Origin: Promethearchaeota archaeon | GTDB taxonomy: Archaea; Asgardarchaeota; Lokiarchaeia; Sigyniarchaeales; SOKP01 | DNA length: 51,274 bases | Reading direction: 5' to 3' | NCBI GenBank assembly: GCA_016839915.1 | Contig: JAEOTH010000178.1 | Span: 1-51,274, forward strand | Shown: positions 18,139 through 27,291 of the stretch, piece by piece | How positions within the stretch are numbered: the first letter of the stretch is position 1 | Layout of the letters: each line of letters begins with the position of its first letter | Notes under the pieces: generated by a model | Told to the model about the DNA's origin: nothing | Seen by the model: only the letters and a program-made list of their open reading frames with translations | Databases searched by the model: none | Translations under genes and position numbers: made by a program

Positions 18139-18843
18139 TTATCTTAACAAAAATATAGAGATTAATAAAGTTATAAAGAAAGCAAATGTCATCTGAATTA
18201 TATTTTTAATAATAGATTCTTTTGAAACTACACCTAAAAAAACTCCTAGTAAAATAATACATATGAATATTATTAAAAAGGATATAAGAAAGATGTAAAG
18301 ATTAGCAAATGGAACCAAAAAAAAGGGAATTAGAGGTACTAGACCTCCTAAAAAAGGAGACCCACCATTAATAATAGAGACAATATAAGTTGTAAAACTT
18401 TCAGCTTTTTCTTGAAGAGTTTTAATCTTTTTTTTCTTTTTTCTTATTTTTCTTGCTTTTGAATCTATATTATGATCTATTTTAATTAACATAGCTCTTT
18501 CAATCTCTTTTACATCCAAGGGCTCTTCTTCTGGCGCCTCTTCACCTTCGCTTATTACCATTGCTTTCTTTAATTCATCTTTTATTTTTTTTTGTTCAGC
18601 TCTCTCTGATAAATACGATCCAGTTAAGCCTGAAATTAACATAGATATTGAACTCCCTAAACCTGTTAAAATAACAAGATGACTGTCAATCGAAGGAGTA
18701 TCCTCCTTAAGTATTATCACAAAAAAACCTAAAAAGATTCCTAAAACTGTTAGCATTCCATCGTAAAAGTTATTTACAAAATAGCGTCTAGCAATTGCCC
18801 ATAAATTCGTAATTTTCGCGTAAGTTTTAATTTTTTCTAACAT
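18139..18843 (-). CDS. VIT1/CCC1-like integral membrane protein (first copy)
   Basis: The 234-residue protein begins with a cytosolic helix and ARRYFVNNFYDGMLTVLGIF, the characteristic first-helix signature of the VIT1/CCC1 family. A second hydrophobic helix follows near residues 55-75. A very basic, Lys-rich cytosolic stretch (residues 80-145) then leads into three C-terminal transmembrane helices with GGSPFLGGLVPLIPFF. Characterised members move Fe2+ or Mn2+ across membranes, but the archaeal branch is untested, so the substrate is only inferred. Next to it on the same strand is a paralogue with the same layout. It is 79 bases downstream of the dehydratase activator gene's start and read in the same direction. 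Confidence 0.78.
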   Translation of the reverse strand: MLEKIKTYAKITNLWAIARRYFVNNFYDGMLTVLGIFLGFFVIILKEDTPSIDSHLVILTGLGSSISMLISGLTGSYLSERAEQKKIKDELKKAMVISEGEEAPEEEPLDVKEIERAMLIKIDHNIDSKARKIRKKKKKIKTLQEKAESFTTYIVSIINGGSPFLGGLVPLIPFFLVPFANLYIFLISFLIIFICIILLGVFLGVVSKESIIKNIIQMTFAFFITLLISIFLLR

Positions 18844-18942
18844 ATTTTTAGTAAGTAACTCTTTTATTGAAAATGAGAGACATCAATCTAAGAATTTTTA
18901 TCTTTCACTTCCTTGAGTTTTGTAAGTAATTATTATAGACTT

Positions 18943-19578
18943 TTAGATACCAAGTAGAATAGAAACAAGTAATGTAACAACTCCCGCAGCAACTAAGTGT
19001 ATTACATACTTAACACGACCACCACCGGAAATCTGTCCTAAAAAGATACCAAGGTATATTAATAAAAATGTAAGTATAATATAAGAGAAAATAAAATGCA
19101 TAAATGTCAGTGTAAATCCGAAGAAAAAAGGAATCAATGGAAGTGAACTTCCAAGTACAGGTGCCCCCCCATCTACTAAAGAAGCTATAATAGTAGCAAA
19201 GTTTTCAGCTTTCTCAAGTACTGATTTATCTTCTTTGTTTTTATTGCCATTTTTTTCATTATCTTCGTCTTCAAAAATAGCCATTTCTTTCTTCATATCA
19301 ATCATTTTTTTCTTGCGTTCAGCTTCTTCGGAGAGAAAAGCTCCCCATAAGCCGGAAATTCCAATCGCCAGAGCTGTCGCAAAACCAGTGATAAGGACGT
19401 CTTTTGGGTCAAAACCAGAAGAACCTGCAAGGAAAATAATAAATACTCCACTTACGATTCCAGCACATGTTAATGCTCCATCAAAACAATTATTAAAAAA
19501 TTTACGTCGAGCAATTTCACCCAAATTAGACAATTTAGAATAATCTTTACATCGTTGAAGTACTTTCTTAATGTTCAT
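18943..19578 (-). CDS. VIT1/CCC1-like integral membrane protein (second copy)
   Basis: The 211-residue paralogue of the next gene has the matching N-terminal signature ARRKFFNNCFDGALTCAGIV, helix two containing FATALAIGISGLWGAFLSEE, a shorter charged cytosolic loop, and a C-terminal membrane part with DGGAPVLGSSLPLIPFFFG. Both copies keep the DG in helix 1 and the G/P-rich 'GG.P.LG...P' motif that lines the transport path in the family. The copies are 99 bases apart on the same strand, so they look like an old tandem duplication and could form a heterodimer, as VIT-type proteins work as dimers. Metal specificity is not evident from the sequence. Confidence 0.78.
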   Translation of the reverse strand: MNIKKVLQRCKDYSKLSNLGEIARRKFFNNCFDGALTCAGIVSGVFIIFLAGSSGFDPKDVLITGFATALAIGISGLWGAFLSEEAERKKKMIDMKKEMAIFEDEDNEKNGNKNKEDKSVLEKAENFATIIASLVDGGAPVLGSSLPLIPFFFGFTLTFMHFIFSYIILTFLLIYLGIFLGQISGGGRVKYVIHLVAAGVVTLLVSILLGI

Positions 19579-19779
19579 TTAACTAATTTTTCACCTATTA
19601 CTATGTTCATAAACCTATATTGTAAAATAATAATAAAAATTATTTTATTTATTCAATTCTTTCAGAATTTACTTATAAATTAAATTAGGAATATATTAAA
19701 ATTTCTCTAAATACTATATTTTTTATTGATCTATTTTTAATAATTATAAGAACTAATTAAATATTTAAATTGAATATTC

Positions 19780-20415
19780 ATGAATAAGATTAAAGAAGAA
19801 ATCGTATCAATGCTTATAGAACACTCTAGAATTATTTATTCCGTTCTTAGTGATATGGGTGTTTTTTATAATAGGTGGTCTGAAGATTATGAAAAGCATA
19901 AATCTTCTCTGGAAAAGAAAAAGAATAAGATGCAATTGAATGAAGAAGATGCAGATGCTATTAAAATTCAGCTAATTCAAAATTTTTCTGAATCTGGTGC
20001 AGGATTAGGCAATTTTGTTGCTTTAATTCTAAAAATGGATAATGTAATCAATTATCCTCTCGAGTTTGTAGATATGATGCCTAAAATTGATATTGATAAA
20101 AAAGTTTTTCCAGAGATATATAAGAGATATGAGAAATTAATCAATAAAACTATTGAGATGGCTGATGTATTAAAATCAACTATAAAAAGCTTAAGAGATA
20201 AACCAGATGTTGTATTTAAGAACACTACCAGGATTCATGAGATTGAAAATGAAATTGATTCTATTTATAGGCAATTTCTTGAATATTTGTATTCTAATGA
20301 AGAGTTAGATATGAGGATACTCTTACGATTAAGAGATAGCATTGTATTACTTGAGCAACTTTGTGATAGAATTCACGACATTGCTGATGAAATCAGAGTC
20401 TTACTATATCAATAA
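19780..20415 (+). CDS. DUF47 (PhoU-like) helical protein
   Basis: The 211-residue all-helical protein resembles the DUF47/PhoU-related family. Support is the length, the long amphipathic helices, and the C-terminal helix pair with RIHEIENEIDSIYRQFLEYL followed by LLRLRDSIVLLEQLCDRIHD, in which the ExxxD and DxxH-type spacing is typical. DUF47 genes usually sit beside phosphate (Pit) transporters; none is here. Instead the gene precedes the ATP synthase operon by about 120 bases on the same strand, so it may share its promoter region. The role is unknown. No membrane segment is present. Confidence 0.7.
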   Translation: MNKIKEEIVSMLIEHSRIIYSVLSDMGVFYNRWSEDYEKHKSSLEKKKNKMQLNEEDADAIKIQLIQNFSESGAGLGNFVALILKMDNVINYPLEFVDMMPKIDIDKKVFPEIYKRYEKLINKTIEMADVLKSTIKSLRDKPDVVFKNTTRIHEIENEIDSIYRQFLEYLYSNEELDMRILLRLRDSIVLLEQLCDRIHDIADEIRVLLYQ

Positions 20416-20537
20416 CTAACTTTTTTCATATTATTTCTTAAATTCTCATTATCTTATATAAGAAAATTTATACGCTAATTTTTATTATTCTTCCTTAATA
20501 GATTAATTTTTTAAAATTAAAATTAGATGATTTGCAT

Positions 20538-20900
20538 ATGAATGGTAAACGAAAATTTTATTTTTATCTTGCTATAGTCCAAGTTATATTAGTTTTAGTA
20601 TTTCTTTTAACTATGAATGGTTTAGTTCAAGTTGTCAGAGCACAAGATATAACATTTGATTATTATAATTCACCTACGACTCCAATATTAGCAATTTCAG
20701 CAGCATTAGCGATCTCGATCTCAGGATTAGCCGCCGCTCATGTTATAAAAACGGTAGGTACAGCCGCTATTTCAGCCATATCAGAGAGGGAAGGTTCTTT
20801 CGGTAAAGTGGTGGTAATTGTAGCCTTGGGTGAGGCAATCGCGATTTATGGTTTGATTATAGCAATATTATTAGTATTTAATATACCAGCACCTCCATAA
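20538..20900 (+). CDS. atpK: A-type ATP synthase proteolipid subunit K (c ring)
   Basis: The protein has an N-terminal hydrophobic segment (about residues 7-32) ending in VVRAQD, which looks like a signal peptide with a cleavage site. Then comes one c-type helical hairpin: first helix AISAALAISISGLAAAHVIK, polar loop ISEREGSFGK, and second helix VVIVALGEAIAIYGLIIAIL. The Glu in ALGEAIAIYG is the ion-binding carboxylate of the rotor ring. Neighbouring residues do not clearly show a Na+ site, so the coupling ion cannot be stated. An ATG at 20538 is preferred to a TTG at 20532. It opens the ATPase cluster, 28 bases before subunit C. Confidence 0.92.
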   Translation: MNGKRKFYFYLAIVQVILVLVFLLTMNGLVQVVRAQDITFDYYNSPTTPILAISAALAISISGLAAAHVIKTVGTAAISAISEREGSFGKVVVIVALGEAIAIYGLIIAILLVFNIPAPP

Positions 20901-20928
20901 GGATTACAATTTTATAAATATTTTATTT

Positions 20929-21993
20929 TTGGTGAATTTTACGAGTGCTATCGAGGTACCTTCCTACGCGTTTACTTTAATCAAGATAAGTTCTTTAAAG
21001 CAACTTATAATGGATGATACTACTCTCCTTAATTTAAAAGAAATTACGGATATTAAGCAATTTATTGAATCTATAAGTATTTTTTATCCCGGACTTACCG
21101 TTAAATCCTATACAATTGAAGAAATTGAAAAAGCACTTTTTCACACATATATTAAGCTAATTGGAAGAATTATTTATATTTCTCCAACATCTATGAGACT
21201 CTTTTTAAGAAATTATTTAATGAAATATGAAATTATGAATATAAAACACGTTCTGCTAGGAACAATTTTGAGTATTAGTACTGATGAAAAATCGTCAATC
21301 GTGAATATGTTAGTCGAAAAATACCTAAATAATACAGAATTTATGAAGGAGCTGATAGAAATTCCGTCATTAGAAGAAATCCAAGTTTATATGAAACCTA
21401 CTATTTACAATAAAATAATTAGAGAAGGTATTCTTTATTTTAAAAAAACAAATGAAATATTCGTGCTAGAAAGTTTTTTGGATCAATTATATTATAATAA
21501 TTTAAAAAACGAGATAAAATTCTTAACCCAAAAAGAAAAAATAGTGATCTCTCCATTTGTAAAATATATTTCAGAGATTTACAATTTGAGAATTATATAT
21601 AGAGGAATTAAAAACAGTATTGATAAAAATCTTTTATTGCAGCTTTTAGTTGATAATTATCTATTTATGAATGAAAAGAAATTAGAAAATTTGATGAATT
21701 TAAAAGATGAAAATGAATTTTTTGATGTTCTTATAAAATATTTCAATGCAATAAAAGAATTAAAATCAGGTTTAATAAATACATCCCTTGACCAAGAACA
21801 CTTTATATGGTCTATAGAAAAATTATATTTAAATTATTATTTTAAATTATTAGAAATTAGGACTGACGATATTGAATTTCAAGCGATATATAAAATTTTG
21901 GAAGTATTAGTAAAAAAAGATAAGGAAATTCGCTTATATATTCTGCCAAAATTAGCTAATATTATATATAAAAAATACAAGTTACTAAAATGA
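20929..21993 (+). CDS. atpC: A-type ATP synthase subunit C
   Basis: The 354-residue protein fits subunit C (V-ATPase d/AC39), which links the central rotor to the membrane ring. Length, the start VPSYAFTLIKISSLKQLIMD, the repeated helical hairpins and the conserved small motif FLRNYLMKYEIMNIKHVLLG all agree with that family. The start is either TTG (20929) or GTG (20932). Its place directly after K and before the small stator and F genes supports the call. The order here (K-C-H-F-E-A-B-D-I) is a rearranged version of the usual archaeal H-I-K-E-C-F-A-B-D. Confidence 0.88.
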   Translation: MVNFTSAIEVPSYAFTLIKISSLKQLIMDDTTLLNLKEITDIKQFIESISIFYPGLTVKSYTIEEIEKALFHTYIKLIGRIIYISPTSMRLFLRNYLMKYEIMNIKHVLLGTILSISTDEKSSIVNMLVEKYLNNTEFMKELIEIPSLEEIQVYMKPTIYNKIIREGILYFKKTNEIFVLESFLDQLYYNNLKNEIKFLTQKEKIVISPFVKYISEIYNLRIIYRGIKNSIDKNLLLQLLVDNYLFMNEKKLENLMNLKDENEFFDVLIKYFNAIKELKSGLINTSLDQEHFIWSIEKLYLNYYFKLLEIRTDDIEFQAIYKILEVLVKKDKEIRLYILPKLANIIYKKYKLLK

Positions 21994-22042
21994 AATAATG
22001 ATTAATGTTAAGATGGAATAGTTTAATTAAAGTTGAGTAAGC

Positions 22043-22354
22043 ATGGATATATTTAAATGGATAAAAGATATCGAACAAGTTTATGATGATTTAATAAATA
22101 ACGCAAAAGATGTTAATTTAAATGATATTGAACAATTCAGGGAAGAGCAAAGAAAAGAATTTGAAAATTTTCTCACTAAAAAAAATGAATTAGTAAATAA
22201 TGCTTTAATAAAACTCTCCAAAGATGTAGATTCTGAAATAAAAATATTTACAAATGATATGGATAAAGCAATTAAGAAAATTGAAAAAGGATTTCAAAAA
22301 AATATTCAGAATCTGCAAAAATTAATAATAACTGAAGCGGGGTTAGATTTTTAG
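22043..22354 (+). CDS. A-type ATP synthase peripheral stalk subunit (H/G-like)
   Basis: The 103-residue protein is one long amphipathic helix with many Lys, Glu and Asn, giving a coiled coil (for example EKGFQKNIQNLQKLII). Archaeal AhaH/NtpF proteins of this size pair with subunit E as the stator stalk. Position between C and F in the operon supports that role; sequence similarity alone would not. The stop TAG overlaps the GTG start of the next gene at 22354, so translation is coupled. Confidence 0.7.
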   Translation: MDIFKWIKDIEQVYDDLINNAKDVNLNDIEQFREEQRKEFENFLTKKNELVNNALIKLSKDVDSEIKIFTNDMDKAIKKIEKGFQKNIQNLQKLIITEAGLDF

Positions 22355-22689
22355 TGTTAGATCAAAAAATTCATATTCTTGGAGAAGAAGACCTAGTAAT
22401 TTTACTAGGATTTTTGGGTTTAGAAGGTACAATTATTAATTCCGAGGAACAATTCACAACAGAATTTAATAATTTAATAAAGGATCCTTCAATTGGCATG
22501 ATTGTAATCTTAATGTCTTTAAATGATGAAATGATAGATTTTCTAATAAATTTTAAACTTAACAATAAACAACCGTTTATATTTATCCTTCCAGATGTTT
22601 TTCAACCCCATATAAACGAGGAAGGAAAAATTTTAAATAAAATATTAGAAGCAATTAGGGAAATTGTGTTATCTGAAGAGCTGATTTAG
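22354..22689 (+). CDS. atpF: A-type ATP synthase subunit F
   Basis: The 111-residue protein has the small Rossmann-like fold of subunit F: a first strand with KIHILGEEDLVILLGFLGLE, a middle strand with IGMIVILMSLND, and PFIFILPD before the C-terminal helix. Subunit F sits on the central stalk and modulates the rotor. It starts with GTG at 22354, overlapping the previous stop, and ends in TAG at 22687-22689. The next gene, E, appears to begin within a few bases. Confidence 0.85.
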   Translation: MLDQKIHILGEEDLVILLGFLGLEGTIINSEEQFTTEFNNLIKDPSIGMIVILMSLNDEMIDFLINFKLNNKQPFIFILPDVFQPHINEEGKILNKILEAIREIVLSEELI

Positions 22690-22690
22690 A

Positions 22691-23419
22691 ATTTCAGAAG
22701 AAAAAGAATTTAAAAAAAAAATTGGAAATTTAGGGCTTTACTTAATTGAGAAGGCTCAAAAAGAAATAGATGAATTTAATAGACAAACTTTATTCCAAAA
22801 AGCAGAAATTAAAAAAAGGAATTTAGAAAGAAGTCAAGAAAGAGCCCAAAAACTAAAAGAACAGTTCATAGAAAATTATAATCAATTCCTTAATCAGTCT
22901 TTATCTTCAACACTCCTAGGAGGAAAAGAAAAATTTTTGGATTTAAAAAATTCCCTCATAAAAACACTAAAAATTAATTTATTTAATCATATTAAAAAAG
23001 AAATTGATGATCATTATTTGAATTACCTCAATTTTTTATTTAATATTATTAAAAATGTTAAAAGCACTGTTGATAAACCACAAGCAATTGAAATTATCTT
23101 TAATTTAAAAGATTATGATTACTTTATCCAAAATCCTGAAAAAATTCAAGACCTATTTAAAAACCCTGTAGAAATTAATAAAGATGACAATGATTTTATT
23201 GGAGGAATTAAAATCTCATTGGGTAGTGGTTTGATTTCTTATGATTATACTATTGATAATTTAATAGATAAGAAATCGTCTTTCATCCAGAGAGAGATCT
23301 CAAAAATTGTAAATGATTCAGAAATTAAAGAAACTGAAAGTCAATTCAATATGTTTATTCAAAATCAAAAATCAAAAATCAACAAACACCTAAAGCAATA
23401 TGATCAGATCCAAATATAA
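22691..23419 (+). CDS. atpE: A-type ATP synthase subunit E, with no standard start codon
   Basis: The first standard start in this frame is a TTG at 22937, but coding content continues without a break up to 22685 (EEKEFKKKIGN, then a long Glu/Lys/Gln-rich helix). The upstream helix is exactly what subunit E needs for the peripheral stalk, and a start at 22937 would lose it. The frame closes at a TGA (22682-22684). Between that and 22937 there is no ATG, GTG or TTG. The best candidate start is ATT at 22691, two bases after the stop of F, giving about 242 residues. The C-terminal globular part has KISLGSGLISYDYTIDNLID. It overlaps the A subunit start by 20 bases. Confidence 0.8.
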   Translation: MSEEKEFKKKIGNLGLYLIEKAQKEIDEFNRQTLFQKAEIKKRNLERSQERAQKLKEQFIENYNQFLNQSLSSTLLGGKEKFLDLKNSLIKTLKINLFNHIKKEIDDHYLNYLNFLFNIIKNVKSTVDKPQAIEIIFNLKDYDYFIQNPEKIQDLFKNPVEINKDDNDFIGGIKISLGSGLISYDYTIDNLIDKKSSFIQREISKIVNDSEIKETESQFNMFIQNQKSKINKHLKQYDQIQI

Positions 23420-25244
23420 GAACAATCCAAAACAGGGATATATTTCAGCTATAATGGGATCACTAATCAAGATCAAAGGATTAGAACGTCAAATCAGGCT
23501 CCATGAGTTAGTTAAAGTATCTAAATATAATCTTTTAGGAGAAGTCATTCAAATTTATTCTGATTATATCGTAGCTCAATGCTTTGAAACCACAACAAAC
23601 TTAAGAATAAATGATGAGATCGTTAGTTTAAATGAACCACTTTCCATGGAATTAGCACCAGGATTACTAGGGAGAATATTTGATGGAATCCAGAGACCAC
23701 TGCAAAATATATTTGATATTTTTAAAGATGGGCAATTACAACGAGGTTTGGAAATAGACGCAATATCAAGAAAAAAGAAATGGCATTTTAAACCACAAAT
23801 AAATATTAATGAGAAAGTTTCTGGTGGGCAGATATTAGGAATAGTACAAGAGACACCTTTAATAGAAAATAAAATAATGATACCTCCTTTAATTACGGGA
23901 AAACTATCTTATATTGCCCAAGAAGGAGATTATACAATAACAGATGAGATTTATAGATTAAAAATAGGGAATGAGGAAAAAAGTTTTTCAATGCTTCAAA
24001 AATGGCCTGTAAATAAAGCGAGGCCATTTAAAGAAAGAAGGATTCCCTCCGAACCTCTGATCACAGGTATTCGAGTAATAGATTTATTATTTCCAATAAT
24101 AAAAGGTGGTACTATTGGTGTTCCAGGAGGTTTTGGAACTGGTAAGACAGTTATTCAACACTCCTTAGCTAAATGGTGTAATGCGGATGTTATTGTTTTT
24201 GTAGGATGTGGGGAACGAGGAAATGAAATTGCTGATGTTTTAACCCAATTTTCCGAGTTAATTGATCCCCAAACTAAACGACCTTTATTAGAACGTATAA
24301 TACTTATTGCTAACACCTCAAATATGCCCGTATCTGCACGTGAAGCTAGCATTTTTTCAGGAGTGACTATAGGAGAATATTATCGTGATATGGGGTACGA
24401 TGTAGCGGTCTTAGCTGATAGTACATCAAGATGGGCTGAATCTCTTAGAGAAATTTCTGGGCTGTTAGAAGAAATGCCCGCAGAGGAAGGTTATCCAGCA
24501 TATTTACCTTCTAAACTTTCAAGTTTCTATGAACGAGCTGGTGTTGTTGAATTATTAGGAAATAGTGTTAGTGGAGAAGAAAGGGTTGGATCCATGACAA
24601 TTATCGGTTCTATCTCTCCTCCTGCTGGAGATTTTAGTGAACCTGTTACAGCCACGACTAAAAATTTTGTCCAAGGTATCTGGGCTTTAGATCCCGCTCT
24701 CGCATATTCAAAACATTATCCCGCAATTAACTGGTTAAATTCATACTCTAATTATCCAGACTATATTTCTGAATGGTGGTTTGAAAGGGATTTTGAATGG
24801 GTTGAGATTGATGCTGATTGGTTTGAATGCCGGAAAGAAATAAACGAGATCTTATCTAAAGATAATGAATTAAAGTATATCACTCAACTAATTGGAGAAG
24901 AAAACTTACCAGAAGACCAACAACTAATAATTTTCACTGCCAAATTAATTAAAAATGGCTTTTTAATTCAAAATGCTTTCGATGATATTGATAGTTATAC
25001 AAATATTAAAAAATTATTAGGCTCAATAAAATTGATTCTTTTAGTGTATAAGGAAAGTAAAGAACTTATTAAAGAAGGATTTTATACCGAAGAAATAAAG
25101 GAACTTAAGGTAATGGACGAAATTTTAAGAATTAATCATACTGTTCCTAATAAAGATTTTGATAAGTTGGAGGATATAAAAAATAAACTATTACATCAAA
25201 TAGAGGAATTAAAATTAACTCGTAGAGTATATGGTAAAAAATGA
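23400..25244 (+). CDS. atpA: A-type ATP synthase catalytic subunit A (first copy)
   Basis: The 614-residue protein is a full-length catalytic A subunit. The N-terminal barrel has [10 protein letters not shown] and [20 protein letters not shown], then the bulge domain, then Walker [14 protein letters not shown] near residue 245. [12 protein letters not shown] follows, with the catalytic Glu at 272 and Arg at 273 in the normal GERGNE form. [17 protein letters not shown] and the [13 protein letters not shown] lid loop are also present. All catalytic features are intact. It precedes subunit B by a four-base overlap (ATGA). A second, diverged A subunit is at 30062-31873; this one is probably the working catalytic copy. 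Confidence 0.96.
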   Translation: MIRSKYKNNPKQGYISAIMGSLIKIKGLERQIRLHELVKVSKYNLLGEVIQIYSDYIVAQCFETTTNLRINDEIVSLNEPLSMELAPGLLGRIFDGIQRPLQNIFDIFKDGQLQRGLEIDAISRKKKWHFKPQININEKVSGGQILGIVQETPLIENKIMIPPLITGKLSYIAQEGDYTITDEIYRLKIGNEEKSFSMLQKWPVNKARPFKERRIPSEPLITGIRVIDLLFPIIKGGTIGVPGGFGTGKTVIQHSLAKWCNADVIVFVGCGERGNEIADVLTQFSELIDPQTKRPLLERIILIANTSNMPVSAREASIFSGVTIGEYYRDMGYDVAVLADSTSRWAESLREISGLLEEMPAEEGYPAYLPSKLSSFYERAGVVELLGNSVSGEERVGSMTIIGSISPPAGDFSEPVTATTKNFVQGIWALDPALAYSKHYPAINWLNSYSNYPDYISEWWFERDFEWVEIDADWFECRKEINEILSKDNELKYITQLIGEENLPEDQQLIIFTAKLIKNGFLIQNAFDDIDSYTNIKKLLGSIKLILLVYKESKELIKEGFYTEEIKELKVMDEILRINHTVPNKDFDKLEDIKNKLLHQIEELKLTRRVYGKK

Positions 25245-26629
25245 GTGTAATTTATAAGAAGATTCAACAGATTATTGGACCACTTCTATTTTTAAAAAAT
25301 GAACATAGTGCTCAATACGGTGAAATTGTAAAGATTAAATCTGGCGATAATATTAGGACGGGTCAAATAGTTAAACTGACTGAAGATATGATAATAGTTG
25401 AAGTTTTCGAAGATACGTCCGGATTATCCTCAGAAAATGCAGAAATCAAATTTACAGGAGATACATTTAAAGTTAATATCTCAAAAGACATGTTTGGGCA
25501 AACTTTCAATTCATTAGGAAGTCCTATTGATATTAGATCAAAGAATATATTGGATTCTGATATATTAACAGATGTCCAAAGAGATATTAACGGAGTCCCT
25601 ATTAATCCATTTGCTAGAGAATATCCTGTAGATATAATCCAAACAGGTATATCTGTGATAGATGGGTTATTTACTCTTATTAGAGGACAAAAACTTCCGA
25701 TTTTTAGTGGACAGGGACTGCCGCATAATAAATTGGCGGCTCAGATAGCAACTCAGTCAAAAGTTGTTTCAGAAGAACCTTTTGTTATCATATTTTGTGG
25801 AATAGGCATTATTCAAGATGAAGCAATGTATTTTTTAAAACGATTTCAAGAGAGTGGAACGATTCAAAATATAATATCTTTTATAAATTTTGCAGACGAT
25901 CCGGTTATTGAAAGATTAATTATCCCTAGAGTTGCTTTAACTACAGCTGAATATTATGCATTTGAAAAAGAGATGCATGTCTTAGTAATTTTAATTGATA
26001 TGACAAATTATGCTGAAGCCCTTAGAGAACTTAGTTCCGCTAAAGAAGAAATCCCTAGCAGAAAGGGATATCCGGGTTATATTTATTCTGATTTTGCTTC
26101 GATTTATGAACGTACGGGAAAAATTAAAGGAAAAAAGGGTTCAATTACGCAAATACCTATTCTAACAATGCCAAATGATGATATTTCTCACCCTATTCCT
26201 GACACAACTGGCTATATCACCGAAGGTCAATTAGTTCTTAGCCGTAGCTTACATAAGAAAGCTATTTATCCCCCATTTGAAGTGTTAGCCTCAATATCAA
26301 GATTAATGAAAGATGCTATTGGTGATGATAAAACTAGGGAAGATCATGCTGATGTAAGCTCCCAATTATTAGCAGCATATTCCAGTTATCTTGAAGTTAA
26401 AGATTTAATTTCAATAGTAGGAGAAGATGGTTTAAATATCGATCAAAGGAATTTACTTCAGTTTGGAAAGGATTTTGAACAAAAATTTATCAATCAAAAA
26501 TTAAATGAAACTCGAGATTTTAACCAGACCCTAACCATTGCTTGGGAGACTCTTTCCCATCTAAATAAAAGTCAGTTAATTAGAATTCATCCGAATTTTA
26601 TCAATAAATACTATAAATCATGGGTGTAA
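25241..26629 (+). CDS. atpB: A-type ATP synthase subunit B
   Basis: The 462-residue protein is the non-catalytic B subunit. It starts near the barrel ([16 protein letters not shown]), has VSGQ-type degenerate P-loop [15 protein letters not shown] near residue 157, and [20 protein letters not shown] plus [20 protein letters not shown], all family hallmarks. It alternates with A in the head hexamer. The start overlaps the stop of A (ATGA). It stops with TAA at 26627-26629. Subunit D follows in the same frame with no standard start codon, which is unusual. Confidence 0.95.
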   Translation: MSVIYKKIQQIIGPLLFLKNEHSAQYGEIVKIKSGDNIRTGQIVKLTEDMIIVEVFEDTSGLSSENAEIKFTGDTFKVNISKDMFGQTFNSLGSPIDIRSKNILDSDILTDVQRDINGVPINPFAREYPVDIIQTGISVIDGLFTLIRGQKLPIFSGQGLPHNKLAAQIATQSKVVSEEPFVIIFCGIGIIQDEAMYFLKRFQESGTIQNIISFINFADDPVIERLIIPRVALTTAEYYAFEKEMHVLVILIDMTNYAEALRELSSAKEEIPSRKGYPGYIYSDFASIYERTGKIKGKKGSITQIPILTMPNDDISHPIPDTTGYITEGQLVLSRSLHKKAIYPPFEVLASISRLMKDAIGDDKTREDHADVSSQLLAAYSSYLEVKDLISIVGEDGLNIDQRNLLQFGKDFEQKFINQKLNETRDFNQTLTIAWETLSHLNKSQLIRIHPNFINKYYKSWV

Positions 26630-26632
26630 CTT

Positions 26633-27271
26633 ATAAGTTTTAGAGAGATAAAGCCAACAAAAACAAATTTACTAAATTTAAAGAGAAGATTAGATTTTGC
26701 TGTTAAAGGGCAAAATTTTTTGGAATTTAGACGTGAGCAACTAATAATTCAAATAAGGAAATTATGGAAGGACTATAAAATCCAAAGAAGAGAATTACTC
26801 AAAATATATAAAGAAACTTTGGGTATTTTAATACAAACCTATGAAGAAATGGGTAAAAATGAAGTGAATTTAATTAGTAAATTGAGTAAAATCCAATATA
26901 AACCAAGAATTAGCGTTCAGACAAATAAGAAGATGGGAATAGTAATCACTCAAATAGATTATGAATTATTTCAGGAAGAAAAACTTCCTGCATACACATT
27001 TGAAAACACAAGTCATTATCTTGATGATTTGCTAGTAAACTTAAAAATTTTCTTCAGTAAGTTTATAAAATTTTCGGAATTTGAAGATTTACTATTAAAA
27101 GTAGCATTATCCTTTAAAAAAATAAATAGAAGGATAAATGGTTTGAAAAATGTTATAACCCCTAGATTAGAATCACAGATTAAACAAATAAAAGATATTT
27201 TAGAGGAAATTGAAAGAGAAAATTATGTTAGATTGAAAAAGACTAAAGACCTTATAATTAAACAGGAATAA
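26633..27271 (+). CDS. atpD: A-type ATP synthase subunit D, with unclear start (non-AUG or frameshift)
   Basis: Subunit D forms the central rotor coiled coil. The conserved N-terminal signature REIKPTKTNLLNLKRRLDFA is coded from 26642, well upstream of the first standard start (TTG 26720), so the real protein must begin earlier. The frame opens right after the B stop. Two readings are possible. An ATA at 26633 may serve as start, giving 212 residues, normal for D. Or an ATG at 26620 (MGVTYKF) may shift +1 at TTT-TAG-A (26638-26644), skipping one T of a four-T run. The C-terminal helix has RRINGLKNVITPRLESQIKQ, the usual D motif. A sequencing indel in the T run cannot be excluded. Confidence 0.82.
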   Translation: MSFREIKPTKTNLLNLKRRLDFAVKGQNFLEFRREQLIIQIRKLWKDYKIQRRELLKIYKETLGILIQTYEEMGKNEVNLISKLSKIQYKPRISVQTNKKMGIVITQIDYELFQEEKLPAYTFENTSHYLDDLLVNLKIFFSKFIKFSEFEDLLLKVALSFKKINRRINGLKNVITPRLESQIKQIKDILEEIERENYVRLKKTKDLIIKQE

Positions 27272-27291
27272 TACAATTAAGTGAGAATTTT

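Noticed and set aside
23937-24352. Minus-strand ORF inside subunit A, and similar antisense frames elsewhere
   Set aside because: They lie wholly within well-supported genes and have no own start context or recognisable motif.
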